The notes below the pieces were generated by a model, which was given only the letters and a program-made list of their open reading frames with translations, was not told the DNA's origin and made no database searches. Shown here piece by piece: positions 45,972-59,000 of a stretch of 64,000 nucleotides of DNA. How positions within the stretch are numbered: position 1 is the stretch's first letter; the number at the start of each line of letters is the position of its first letter. The DNA is from Macrostomum hystrix (lineage: Eukaryota > Platyhelminthes > Macrostomidae): positions 12,119,501-12,183,500 of the forward strand of contig CATNEN010000003.1 in the NCBI GenBank assembly GCA_950097015.1, given 5' to 3'. Both the position numbers and the translations under genes were made by a program.

Positions 45972-47002
45972 CTGAAACATAATTTTATATTTTGCATTGG
46001 AGATCGATAGGCTATTAATTGAAGAAATTTATTTTATAAGTAGAGGTAAATTTCAATAATAATTTGTAAATATTTCTACTGTAAGTAGGACAGTGCAAAA
46101 AGCATGCTGCGTGTAAGCTCACCCATTCGTTAGCCCCCTTGGGCGTATTAGCGTACAATTTAATGACGCGTTGATCTTTTCTAATTAGTTCAAAGAATGC
46201 CGCCTCAGGTATTTTGCGCGGCGCCCCGGCCGGTGCAGAGCCTGATAGTCGAACGCTGAGCAATTCTACCAAGCTAATGACTGACGACTTACTGCCCGAA
46301 GGATCGCGATGGGCGTCCCAATAGCGCAGCTCGTGCCGCTCCGGATTCAGCACAAACTGTCTGGGCATCCATTGCCTCAAAAGCTTGCCCTGTTTATGAA
46401 GGGTGGCTTCCAGTACACCGGAGGCTTGACGATGAGCTGTAGAAGTCGGCGGCCGTCTGGGTGGCGGCGGTCGAACAGGCCGTGTTGGACTGGCGTCGGC
46501 AACTTCAGACGTGGTCGACAATTGCATGACATCTTCGGGCACAGATTTATTCGCGTCGGTGACGCCCGCTGACGGATTGGCATTGGCTGACGACAACAGC
46601 GGCGGCGGCGGACGAACAGGCGGTTTGGTCTGGCCGATACTCGAACTCGTAACCGCTGTTGAACTGTTAACACCGGCTGTAGTACTACTATTAGTAGCGG
46701 CAGTAATAGCAGCGCTAGTACTGACAGCTGATGACCCAGGCGAAGTCAAAGCTCTAGTTAGCAGGGATCGACTATTGTCTATGTGCCAAAGCTTGGCGGC
46801 GGAAATGGCCGTTTCGGTGTTACCCGCTACGGCGGCGGATGTCTGGGTCCGATGCCTGCGCAGGGTAGTTCGTTTCAGTAGCTTGTGCCAGGTGTCGTGA
46901 CAACCAATTGAAGTGGCAACAGCCAGTTCTTCAATAGAGCAGCCAATAGCCGATGTGGCATCCGGATAATAATTGTAGCCTAGTTCAACTTCATCCTCAG
47001 GC

Positions 47003-47046
<44 letters not shown>

Positions 47047-50000
47047 GAACTCGGTGGGCTTGCTAGCGGAATCAGCAGCAGCAGCGGCGGCTGCAGCAGC
47101 GGCATCCTTAGCTAGGGCAGTTTTGGCCTCGCTGGCGGCCAAGTGCCAGCGACGCTCCTGGGCGCACAGGTCTGGATCGGCGCTGGGACCGTAAGCCGCC
47201 TCCTCTCTGGTGAAGTAGGTCCACCTGGGGCAAGATTGGTTTTGATGGGGTATAGCGGCTGCAATTAAGATCTGGGAGCTGGGATCTGGGATTCAGTATC
47301 TGCGATCTGGGCTCTGGGATCTAGGATCTGTAATTTCGGAAGTTGGATCGAGCACATGGGATCTTAGAAATGGGATCTGGGATATAGGCGGAGCTGCAGA
47401 TGCAGTGGCAGTTGCAGCCGGACGGATCAGAGGTGATTGCAAACGGTTCACGCACTGTCAGTTGCAGAGCGGAACTATTGTACGACTCGAGTTGAGCTCC
47501 TCGCTGTGGTCAGCTTCATTCGCTTGTTTAGGTACTTTCTTCACTCACTCTTTGTTGGATTCACTCATTTAAGAATGTCGAAGTTCAGGCAGCGAGGTGG
47601 CTTCAACAACTAGCCTATTTCCACCATAATTCATCGCGCTGGAAAAGATCAAGGAAATGCTGACGGGTTGTCTCGCCGATCGCAAAAGTCACTTTGGAGC
47701 AACGACGTGTCCATTATGTATCTAGCAACCGCTAGTTGGCCAGGTCACGTTCGAATCTAAGCTACAGGAACGAAGCACAGCTCACCCTCGGGTAACTAGA
47801 CGCTACCGAGTCAACGACGCCCCAATGGAAAGCTTTGATAGCAAGGAAGACCTATGCGTCTTTAGTAACCTCTTGTCTCTTCGAACTCAGAAAAGCTTCA
47901 AAGTTGCGCTGGCTGCCGAAGTGGTCGATTCAGTCATCAAAAGTAACGTCTAGATTTTGGTTTCCAGGTCTTGGTAGCCTCGTCGAGGAATTTATTCGAC
48001 GCTGTGTGACCTGCGGCAAGTCGAAAACAAAGCAAGGTCGTGCACCACTGGAGCCAATTCAAACTGGTGCTCCGCTTGAACGCGCCATGGTCGACATCGT
48101 CGGTCCACTACCACGATCGAAAAAAGGAAACATGTACTCGCATGTCCTTACGGTCCAAGACGCCTTCACTAAATGGCCGGATGCCAATCCGCTGCGGAAT
48201 TAAAAAGCCGCTTTTTGTGTGGGGGTATTGGTCGAGCGCTGGATCAGTCAGCATTGATGGCCACAGTTCCTGCACTCGGACCATGATCGAAGTTTCGAGT
48301 CAAAGATAGGCTAGGGACGGCTTAGAGACTGCTGACCAGAGTAGAGACGATACACAGCGTCTGCCGGCCCCTGAGCAGCGAGAGCACAACGAGGAGACGA
48401 CGATGAAGACTAAGAATATAGGTGGCTTCAGCTGCCTCGACCTGAAGCAGCGGATGTCGCCGCGCCGGAGCGAGGCACCAGTTCCTATCCCGTTAAAAAT
48501 CGAGTGCCTACATAGTTTTTTTCGGGAACCCTAAGCTGTATCGACGGTTCGATCGAACGTGCAGAGAAGATAGTAGGATAGAGGGAGCACTGAATTATTT
48601 TGTTTCTGGACTGAAGTTAAATGCTACCGTCGAAATTTTAGGATGTACTACGAAGCTTTGGGCTGGGATTTGGTACCTAGGATCTGGGATCTGGGATCTC
48701 GGATCTAGGATCTGGGATCTTGGATCTGGGATCTTGGATCTGGGATCTTGGATCGAAGATCTGGGATCGAAGATCTGGGATCGAAGATCTGGGATCGAAG
48801 ATCTGGGATCGAAGATCTGGGATCGAAGATCTGGGATCGAAGATCTGGGATCGAAGATCTGGGATCGAAGATCTGGGATCGAAGATCTGGGATCTAGGAT
48901 CGAAGATCTGGGATCTGGGACCGAAGATCGGGGATCTAGGACCTTCAAAGAATATTAAAAAACGATCTAAAAGCATGGAGATACTCTAGACGACCTTCTA
49001 TACCAAAAACAGTCATCTAACACCAACCTTTGTAGCAGAGCTTGTGTAGTGACAGGGCGCAACACAGTAGACGGTCTCTGATGCTGCTTTGATCTAGCCC
49101 TGAAGTCGGAGGAGGCATCAGCGGTCACGACCGTGGACAACTCAGGCGCGTATGCCAGATTAAGATAAGCTGTGGACATAGACATCTGAGAGGCCAGATA
49201 GGACCAGAAATCAGCGCAGCCAATGTCGGCAAATAACCGATCAGATTCGCAATTGCCTAAGAAGTTGGCAAACCTACAGCCGACAGTGTGATAGGCCAGA
49301 GTCAACAGGAAGTGCTGATTGAACTCAAACGACAACGGGAATTGGTGCAATAGTTGGTGCACGGCGTCTAAGAATAGCAGAAATACGGGAGAGAAGTGAT
49401 TGCTTTCCGGGCCTTTTAGACGACCGAATCTGGAAAAAATCAGCAGGTTTAATAAAAAACTGTGCTAACCAAAGTGTTATAAAAAATAATTAAAAGTCAA
49501 CCAGGCAATTGTTAGAGTAACTGTTAGACACGGTAAAATAACTGTTAGACATAGTAAAATAACTGTTAGACACGGTAGAAAAACTGTTAGACACGGTAGA
49601 CTAACTGTTATACACGGTAGACAAACTGTTAGACATGGTAAAATAACTGTTAGACATAGTAAAATAACTGTTAGACATGGTAAAATAACTGTTAGACACG
49701 GTAGAATAACTGTTAGACACGGTAAAATAACTGTTAGACACGGTAGACAAACTGTTAGACACGGTAGAATAACTGTTAGACACGGTAGACTAATAGTCAG
49801 ACAAGAAAATATTGACAGCATACGTTTGACAATTTAAAGCAACACAGCTCACCTGATATCGAATTGATGCCCAAACAGCAGCCAATCTTTCTCTAGTAGG
49901 GATCGAAATCCCACCAGAGTGCGATAGTGCCTATCCAGCATGAGTTGCGCCAATGACAGTACAGCAGCTGTGGCATCCCAGCCGTCCTCCAATGCTAGCA

Positions 50001-53000
50001 GAACAGATCTAGACTGGCAGGCAATTAGATTAACAACCGCGCCAGCTAGATCTAGCAGGCACTGGACCAGGTTCAGCCATCGAGTGCCTTCAAAGGCGCG
50101 CAGAAAGCTCTTCTTATTAGACTTATGCGGCGCAACAGATCCGCTAGCAACTGGGGTCGACAATGGCAACGGCTTGCTTGGCAGGCACACTTGCATTAGA
50201 CGATTGTACGAGTCACGTATAGAAGAAGTAGTCGGGTAGTCATCGATGGGAACTAGCTCTGCGCCTTCGATGCGATGAGCACGGATCTGCGCGACAGGGG
50301 GTGAGAACTGCCTGCTTAGCCAGTGGATCAGCATTCTTAGCTTGTGGATTAGCCTTCTTAGCCTGTGGATTAGCATTCTTAGCCTGTGGATTAGCATTCT
50401 TAGCTTGTGGATTCGACTGCTTAGCCTGCTTAGCCAGTGGATTAGCATTCTTAGCTTGTGGATTAGCCTGCTTAGCCTGTGGATTAGCCTGCTTAGCCTG
50501 CGGATTATCCAGCTTGGCTTGTGGATAAGCCTTCTTAGCTTGTGGATTAGCCTGCTTAGCCTGTGGATTAGCCTGCTTAGCCAGTGGATTAGCCTGCTTA
50601 GCCTGTGGATTATCCAGCTTGGCTTGTGGATAAGCCTTCTTAGCCTGTGGATTAGCATTCTTAGCTTGTGGATTAGCCTTCTTAGCCTGTGGAATAGCCT
50701 GCTTAGCCAGTGGATTAGCCTGCTTAGCCAGTGGATTAGCCTGCTTAGCCAGTGGATTAGCCTGCTTAGCCAGTGGATTAGCCTGCTTAGCCTGTGGATT
50801 AGCCTGCTTAGCCTGTGGACTAGTCTATTTTTAGAATCGTTCACCTGTAGATTATCATAACTGTTTACCTGTAGATTAGCCCAATCCTTAGATTAGTCTA
50901 CTTATTAGGTTACTGTTTAAAAAACATGCATTTGTTTAAAAAATGCATAAAAAATATTGCACACAAAAAATACCTTGGCAACTGCCGAGCGATCAGTAAA
51001 GATGTACAATTGTATCTTCTGATTGGCTAACGGATCTATAGATGTGCTGGAATGCTGAATAGCTCCCATTGTGGATGGCGACCTGATGCCTAAAAATTGG
51101 TAAATCAATAAGAGGCAAAACTGTATTGTACGAGATTTTTACTACTTAATATACTACTTATTGTTGCATTTAGATTTTTTTAATTAAAGTTTTTTTAATT
51201 CAGTAATTTATTTCTTAGAAATATTTAATCTAATCTAAAAAACGAATTAATTGATTAAATAGAAAAAAACATTTTATTGGTTAGTGGTTGCAATATTGTG
51301 ATCAAACATAGTTTTTATTGATAATTTATTTTTTACATACTACTGGATTTTTTAAAATGTTGATTTAAAAAACAATTATAGCTAAAAGTCATGCAAAAAT
51401 GACGCATGTTTTGCGGCATAATTAATACTGAATATTGATTTATTTATTTTTTACTTTATTTTACTAATGCAATTAAAACAAAGTATAATGGAGCTACAAA
51501 AACATGAACACTGTACCAAAAGCAAGTGTTAAGCGCTTGTTAAGCGATCTGGCACTGGTGACAGGTCCCAGACACGATTTTGGACCAGTTTGTCGACCCA
51601 GTGTTAGCCGGAGTGTTAGATGACGTCTACGAATATTGTTAGACTGTGAGGCAACTGGATAAGCTGCTGCTGCTGGTTTGTTATTAAAAGCTGTTAGATA
51701 GTGCATTGTTTTGTTTTTCTGGCTACGCTCATCGTCACCAGCAGCACCAGCAGCAGCAGCAACCGGCCTCATTTTCTTACGTCGAAATGTGGAAGATAAA
51801 AAACCTGCCGCTCGACTGAAGCCGAAAGTGTCCGTTTCTAAGACAGTGGGTGCAGACAATTTAATATTGCGCATGTCTGTGCTTACTTATTTAAGCTATC
51901 ACATTGTACATGAAACCTTGACAAAAATCATTTAATTAAATACTTTTTGCGTTAAATATCCTGTTCTCGTAACTGCCTCTGAACCAGGTCATTCCACACG
52001 AGCTGTGTCATTCTATGAGCTGTTATTCTATGAGTTGTAATTTATTAAACTATCATTTTATGAGCTGTTATTTTATGACCTGTGTCGTTCTATGAGCTGG
52101 GTCATTTTATAAGCTATCATTTTATGAGCTGTCATTCTATGACCTGTGTCGTTCTATGAGCTGTGTCATTCTATGAGCTGTCATTCTATGAGTTGTAATT
52201 TATTAAACTATCATTTTATGAGCTGTTGTCATTCTTATTTTTAACAAGCATTATCTTTTGAAAACATAACATTATTTTTAAAATAAATACATAATTTAAG
52301 ATTGCAATTGATTTTTTTCCTAGCAATGACTAGTAGAAAGAACAGCTTTTAACTGACAAATTCGAGAAAGTATACTAGACACGCGACAATAAATACCGTT
52401 TATACAAAGTTAGTATTTTTAAATATAATTTATTAGTGCCTCACATAATGAAATTAAAGGAATAAGAGAACTGTTAAGTTTCTTAAGTTCTCATATTACA
52501 ATGTTAAAATTCAGTGGAAATTTAAAATCATGCGTCCTTTTTTTAAAAACAATATCTTACCGTAAAAAGCTTAAGTAAAAGTTGTCAATTTTTTCAATTT
52601 AAACAAAAACCTTTCTTCTAGCTCGTATTATAATTAAATTTATGATCACCTTTGTTCATTAGGCCACTACTTGAATTGTGACCATTTATTGGCATAAATG
52701 AACGCAGATAACTCTTAAAATCTGTTGACTGCTGCTGCTGTTGCTGATCCAATTGACGAGGCAGGGTGTAAATGTTGTACCGGCCGTTCGTAGTCGCTGC
52801 GTTTTGCGCAACAAGCGCAACATGTGGCACTTTAAATGGGATTTTTATTCGATTAAAAATATAATAATACACCTTTGATTATTTCTAAGATTGCTTTTAG
52901 AAAAAACTTTTGAAATCAGTTTTTTGCAGAAACCGTTAAATCAATATTTTGTAAGCAAATAAATTAACGAATTGAATAATCTATTTATTTTCTGAGATTT

Positions 53001-56000
53001 ATTCACTCACCATCTGAAACTTGCATGCAGGGTATTTAGTAAAGAGTTACTAATAATAGTTCATAAAAATGTACCAATTACTTCAAAAAAGCGTTAAGAA
53101 AAAGAGACACAATTTCTAACAAAGGATAGTAGAGATCAGAAAACAAGCACAACAACAAAAACCTAGGTAATATTATGATGATTTTAAACTGCATAGCATA
53201 AGTCACGTGATGACAATTCAGCAGGTGTAAATTTTTGTCTTATCTAAATATCTCCGAAGCATTCTCTAAAGTTTGCTCCACAATACATGGATTCTGGACT
53301 GCTGCACTCCCAAATCCTCAGATTAGGACAGCTGCACTCATAAATCCTCAGATTAGGACAGCTGCACTCATAAATCCTCAGATTAGGACAGATGCACTCA
53401 TAAATCCTCAGATTAGGACTGCTGCACTCCCAAATCCACAAATTAGGACAGCTGCACTCCCAAATCCTCAGATTAGGACTGCTGCACTCCCAAATCCTCA
53501 GATTAGGACAACTGCACTTCCAAATCCTCAGATTAGGACAACTGCACTCCCAAATCCTCAGATTAGGACAGCTGCACTCCCAAATCCTCAGATTAGGACT
53601 GCTGCACTCCCAAATCCTCAGATTAGGACAGCTGCACTCCCAAATCCTCAGATTAGGACAGCTGCGCTCCCAAATCCTCAGATTAGGACTGCTGCACTCC
53701 CAAATCCTCAGATTAGGACAGCTGCGCTCCCAAATCCTCAGATTAGGACAGCTGCACTCCCAAATCCTCAGATTAGGACAGCTGCACTCCCAAATCCTCA
53801 GATTAGGACAGCTGCACTCCCAAATCCACAAATTAGGACAGCTGCACTCCCAAATCCTCAGATTAGGACAGCTGCACTCCCAAATCCTCAGATTAGGACA
53901 GTTGCACTCCCAAATCCTCAGATTAGGACAGCTGCACTCCCAAATGCTCAAATTAGGACAGTTGCACTCCCAAATCCTCAGATTAGGACAGCTGCACTCC
54001 CAAATGCTCAAATTAGGACAGCTGCACTCCCAAATCCTCAGATTAGGACAGCTGCACTCCCAAATCCACAGATTAGGACAGCTGCACTCCCAAATCCTCA
54101 GATTAGGACAGCTACACTCCCAAATCCTCAGATTAGGACAGCTACACTCCCAAATCCCCAGATTAGGACAGCTTCACTCCCAAATCTTCAAATTAGGACA
54201 GTTTGACTACCAAATCATCAGATTAAGACAGCTTCACTCCCAAATCCTCAGATTAGGACAACTGCACTCCCAAATCCTCAGATTAGGACAGCTTCACTCC
54301 CAAATCCTCAGATTAGGACAGCTTCACTCCCAAATCCTCAGATTAGGACAGCTTCACTCCCAAATCCTCAAATTAGGACAGTTTGACTACCAAATCCTCA
54401 GATTAAGACAGCTTCACTCCCAAATCCTCAGATTAGGACAGCTTCACTCCCAAATCCTCAGATTAGGACAGCTACACTCCCAAATCCCCAGATTAGGACA
54501 GCTTCACTCCCAAATCCTCAGATTAGGACAGCTTCACTCCCAAATCCTCAAATTAGGACAGTTTGACTACCAAATCCTCAGATTAAGACAGCTTCACTCC
54601 CAAATCCTCAGATTAGGACAGCTACACTCCCAAATCCTCAGATTAGGACAGCTACACTCCCAAATCCCCAGATTAGGACAGCTTCACTCCCAAATCTTCA
54701 AATTAGGACAGTTTGACTACCAAATCATCAGATTAAGACAGCTTCACTCCCAAATCCTCAGATTAGGACAACTGCACTCCCAAATCCTCAGATTAGGACA
54801 GCTTCACTCCCAAATCCTCAGATTAGGACAGCTTCACTCCCAAATCCTCAGATTAGGACAGCTTCACTCCCAAATCCTCAAATTAGGACAGTTTGACTAC
54901 CAAATCCTCAGATTAAGACAGCTTCACTCCCAAATCCTCAGATTAGGACAGCTTCACTCCCAAATCCTCAAATTAGGACAGTTTGACTACCAAATCCTCA
55001 GATTAAGACAGCTTCACTCCCAAATCCTCAAATTAGGACAACTGCACTCCCAAATCTTCAAATTAGGACAGTTTGACTACCAAATCCTCAGATTAAGACA
55101 GCAAAACTTCTAGATCCTCAGCCTGAAGTTGTCCCTAGTCGGTCAGATCCTCAGGTTTCCAACAAAAAAGCAATTTGCTCACAAACACTAGACACGAAGA
55201 AATGGAAGCTGGTACAATCAAACAATGCAATTCGACTTACTTTTCAGTCTAGCCGCTCCGCTTCGAACCGAACTGAACAGTCGATCAAACTGAGTATTGC
55301 CTCCAGCGTTGCCACTAGCTCGGGAAATGTGGCGCCTTGAAGCGAAGTCGCCACTAGCTACGTGACTATGACTGACAATGTCGGACAGTTCGTCAGAAGC
55401 CGCAGCCTCATCAACCACAGGCTTCGGCTTCTTCTTCTCCTCATCGCCGTCGCTACCGTCGCTTCTATTCGATAATTCTTCGTCCAATTCCGAATTGGCA
55501 GACATCATGGCTTCTTCTTCGTCGTCGTCGGATGTGCGATCGTCGCGATCCACTAAATCGGGTGCATTATTTTTGTCAACGGAGCCACTGCCAGCCATGT
55601 TACTGGCATGGGCGCAGGCTGCTAAGGCTTGAAAAAGTCGCTCCTGCTCTTCGGACAGTCGGACACCGTCCGTTCCTGTGTCGGCGCCGCCACCGGCGCC
55701 TCCTACTACGCCGCCGCCTAGTGCGCTAGCCCAGGCCAGAGATTTACCTTGAAAAGATCCGGCTCTAAATAATAGCGCCCCGTTGCTATGACAACGCCAG
55801 ACAGCGACGGGAAATCGACACTGCCTATGAGCTTTGGCTAGTCGTCTAAGTGCGTCGTCTGTCACGGCTCTGGGCACCAATAGAATAGCCGGATACGATG
55901 GCACGAGGTCATGCTCGAAGTTCGAGTAGGTTACCCTCAGACAGATGGCATCCGTCACTGACTGGCCAAGCAGGCCCAGTCTGTAAAGATCTTCATAGCC

Positions 56001-59000
56001 GGGCGTGTCCAGGGTGCCTCTCAAAGCCTCGGAGGTTGGCCGAGATCGCTGATGATGCCGACTGCTGGCTCCGCTGAAGCCAGGAGTTCGAGACGCTGAC
56101 AAACCTTGGGAAAGTCGGGAAAGTTAAAGCAGGAAAACTCAAATAATTGAACCACAAGATGATCGCGCATAAAAATCTGGGAGAATGACAGGCAATGAGG
56201 ATCTGGCAGAATGAGAGTTGATGAGGATCTGCGAGAATGACAGGCAATGAGGATCTGGCAGAATGAGAGTTGATGAGGATCTGGGAGAATGACAGGCAAT
56301 GAGGATCTGGGAGAATGACAGGCAATAAGGATCTGGGAGAATGACCGGCAATGAGGATCTGGGAGAATGACAGGCAATAAGGGTCTGGGAGAATGACAGG
56401 CAATGAGGATCTGGGAGAATGACAGGCAATGAGGATCTGGGAGAATGACAGGCAATGAGGATCTGGGAGAATGACAGGCAATGAGGATCTGGGAGAATGA
56501 CCGGCAATGAGGATCTGGGAGAATGACAGGCAATGAGGATCTGGGAGAATGACAGGCAATGAGGATCTGGGAGAATGACCAACCCTCATCGCTGCCGTGA
56601 GCGGAGTTTCGCTCGAACCCCGCACTGCTTTGGTCGTGCAGCGCGGACGATGACGTCGCCGTGACAGGCGGTGGTGGTCGAAGCTTGCTGCGCCACTGAT
56701 ACTCCTGCAGTTGCTGCTGATGCTTCAGTGAAGCGGCACCCGAATTAACACCTGGTCGCAAGGTGATCATCTTCTTGACTAGCTTGCGACTACAAAAAAC
56801 AAACAAATTACGGATTGAAAAAGTGAAAAACACTCAGGTGAATATTCGTGAGCACAACTCTGTTACCTTAGCGAGTACGGTTTAGATTGTGATTTCTTAG
56901 TCTTTTTCACTAGTCCAGGGATATCTGATGCGGTGCTACCAGTTCCTGCAGCAGCAGCAGCAGCAGCAGCAGTACTAGACGCTGGCATTATCAAGTGAGC
57001 TGCTTCGTTGCTTTCAGCTAGCATCAGTTCGTCATCAAGTTCGCCCACAAGTCGGCCGCCACCAGCTGCTAGGGCGAAGAATTCTCGCACATTAGCCGGA
57101 TGGCGAGCCGATTGAATTCGATCAAGAAGCTCCTGGATTGAGCGAGACTAAATCAGTTTAACCACTGATCGATTGAACACCGACCGGATAAACAAGTACT
57201 AACCAGTCATTATAATTATATTATTGCAGGAGGGCTGCGGGCAATGGCACATCATTTGGTGACACTAGACCTGCAGCCAGCGAGGAGGCAATTCTGCCTA
57301 TTCTGCTGACTCCTGAGCACAGACACACACAGGTGTGTACATCTGCCTTGACTTTCTCATCGTCAGGCAGGGTACACTTTCACTGTGCCTTTTGAGGTTG
57401 GCCCTCAAGTACGTCAATTGCACGACAAGCCCCCAACCCTTCTCTATGCGGCTGCGCCCTAAATGAATGTGGCCTCGCCGCGGAATCGAGCTCAGGGACC
57501 TTGCTGCGAGAGGCAAACGCGTTAGACCGCACTGCCACTCACCCCCATCAGATGGGGGTAATTCAAGTATAAATTGACTTAAATTGAACCATTCTAACTA
57601 CTGACCCATCAATCAATCCAACACTGACACACCTACTGACCCATCAATCAATCTAACACTGACTCACCTACTGACCCATCAATCAATCCTACACTGACTC
57701 ACCTACTGACCCATCAATCAATCTAATACTGACTCACCTACTGACCCATCAATCAATCCTACATTGACTCACCTACTGACCCGTCAATCAATCTAACACT
57801 GACTCACCTACTGACCTATCAATCAATCCTACATTGACTCACCTACTGACCCGTCAATTAATCTTACATTACTCACCTACTGACCCATCAATCAATCCTA
57901 CAGTGACTCAACTACTGACCCGTCAATCAATCTTACATTACTCACCTACTGACCCATCAATCAATCCTACAGTGACTCAACTACTGACCCGTCAATCAAT
58001 CTTACATTGACTCACCTACTGACCTATTAATCAATCCTACATTGCCGAATCTAATGACACGAATATCAGTCTCAAATTCACACATATTTTGGTATACCAA
58101 TTCCAGAAAATATCTCAGACAACTTGAAGTAATTAACTCCACAGCCTCACCTGTATCTCTTCCTCGCTAGCATCAAATCCGATCTTCATAGCCTCGAAGG
58201 TGCCAGACTTGAACAGCACCTGATGCCGAACCGAGTGCCGATTCAAAACAGACGGCAAAACAGCTAAATCGCGTTCGGCTTTGCCCAACTCTTTTGCTTT
58301 GTGCAGTGCGGCTACTGGGAAACAGCGAACAATGGCCTTCTCCGATTGCAGCACGTTTGATGGCACACCTTTGAATATGACGCTGGAAAAGGCGGACATG
58401 GCGGCTTCGTGAGTAATGAATGATAACTGATAAGATGAAAAACACTTAACGGTTGGGATATGCAGGTCTCTAAAAGTATCTGGGAGAGTGACAGACTTCA
58501 GCTATCCAGGAGAGTGACAGACTTCAGCTATCCAGGAGAGTGACAGACTTCAGATAACTGGGAGAGTGACAGACTTCAGATAACTGGGAGAGTGACAGAC
58601 TTCAGATAACTGGGAGAGTGACAGACTTCAGCTATCTGGGAGAGTGACAGACTTCAGATAACTGGGAGAGTGACAGACTTCAGATAACTGGGAGAGTGAC
58701 AGACTTCAGATAACTGGGAGAGTGACAGACTTCAGATAACTGGGAGAGTGACAGACTTCAGATAACTGGGAGAGTGACAGACTTCAGATAACTGGGAGAG
58801 TGACAGACTTCAGATAACTGGGAGAGTGACAGACTTCAGATAACTGGGAGAGTGACAGACTTCAGATAACTGGGGGAGTGACAGACTTCAGATAACTGGG
58901 GGAGTGAGAACCTTCAGCTATCAGGGAAAGAAAAAAAGAAATTACCGATAATTGGTAGCCATAAAGAGTCCTTCAGCAGGCAGCCAGCCAATGTCGGGCG

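Noticed and set aside
46015..46122. Read-through C-terminus of the PH exon ending at 46015
   Set aside because: It lacks the final PH helix, while splicing at GAATGG|GTGAGC to a 33-bp exon restores it in phase with a nearby AATAAA.
53235..55113. Repeat proteins of 323 and 403 codons (plus) and 255 codons (minus)
   Set aside because: They lie inside an SBF intron and follow the 30-bp array period; edges coincide with the array.
58383..58399. ATG at 58399 as start of a separate small gene (88 codons)
   Set aside because: The acceptor at 58382 and the NYR-VIFKG continuity of the GRAM domain show that this ATG is intronic.
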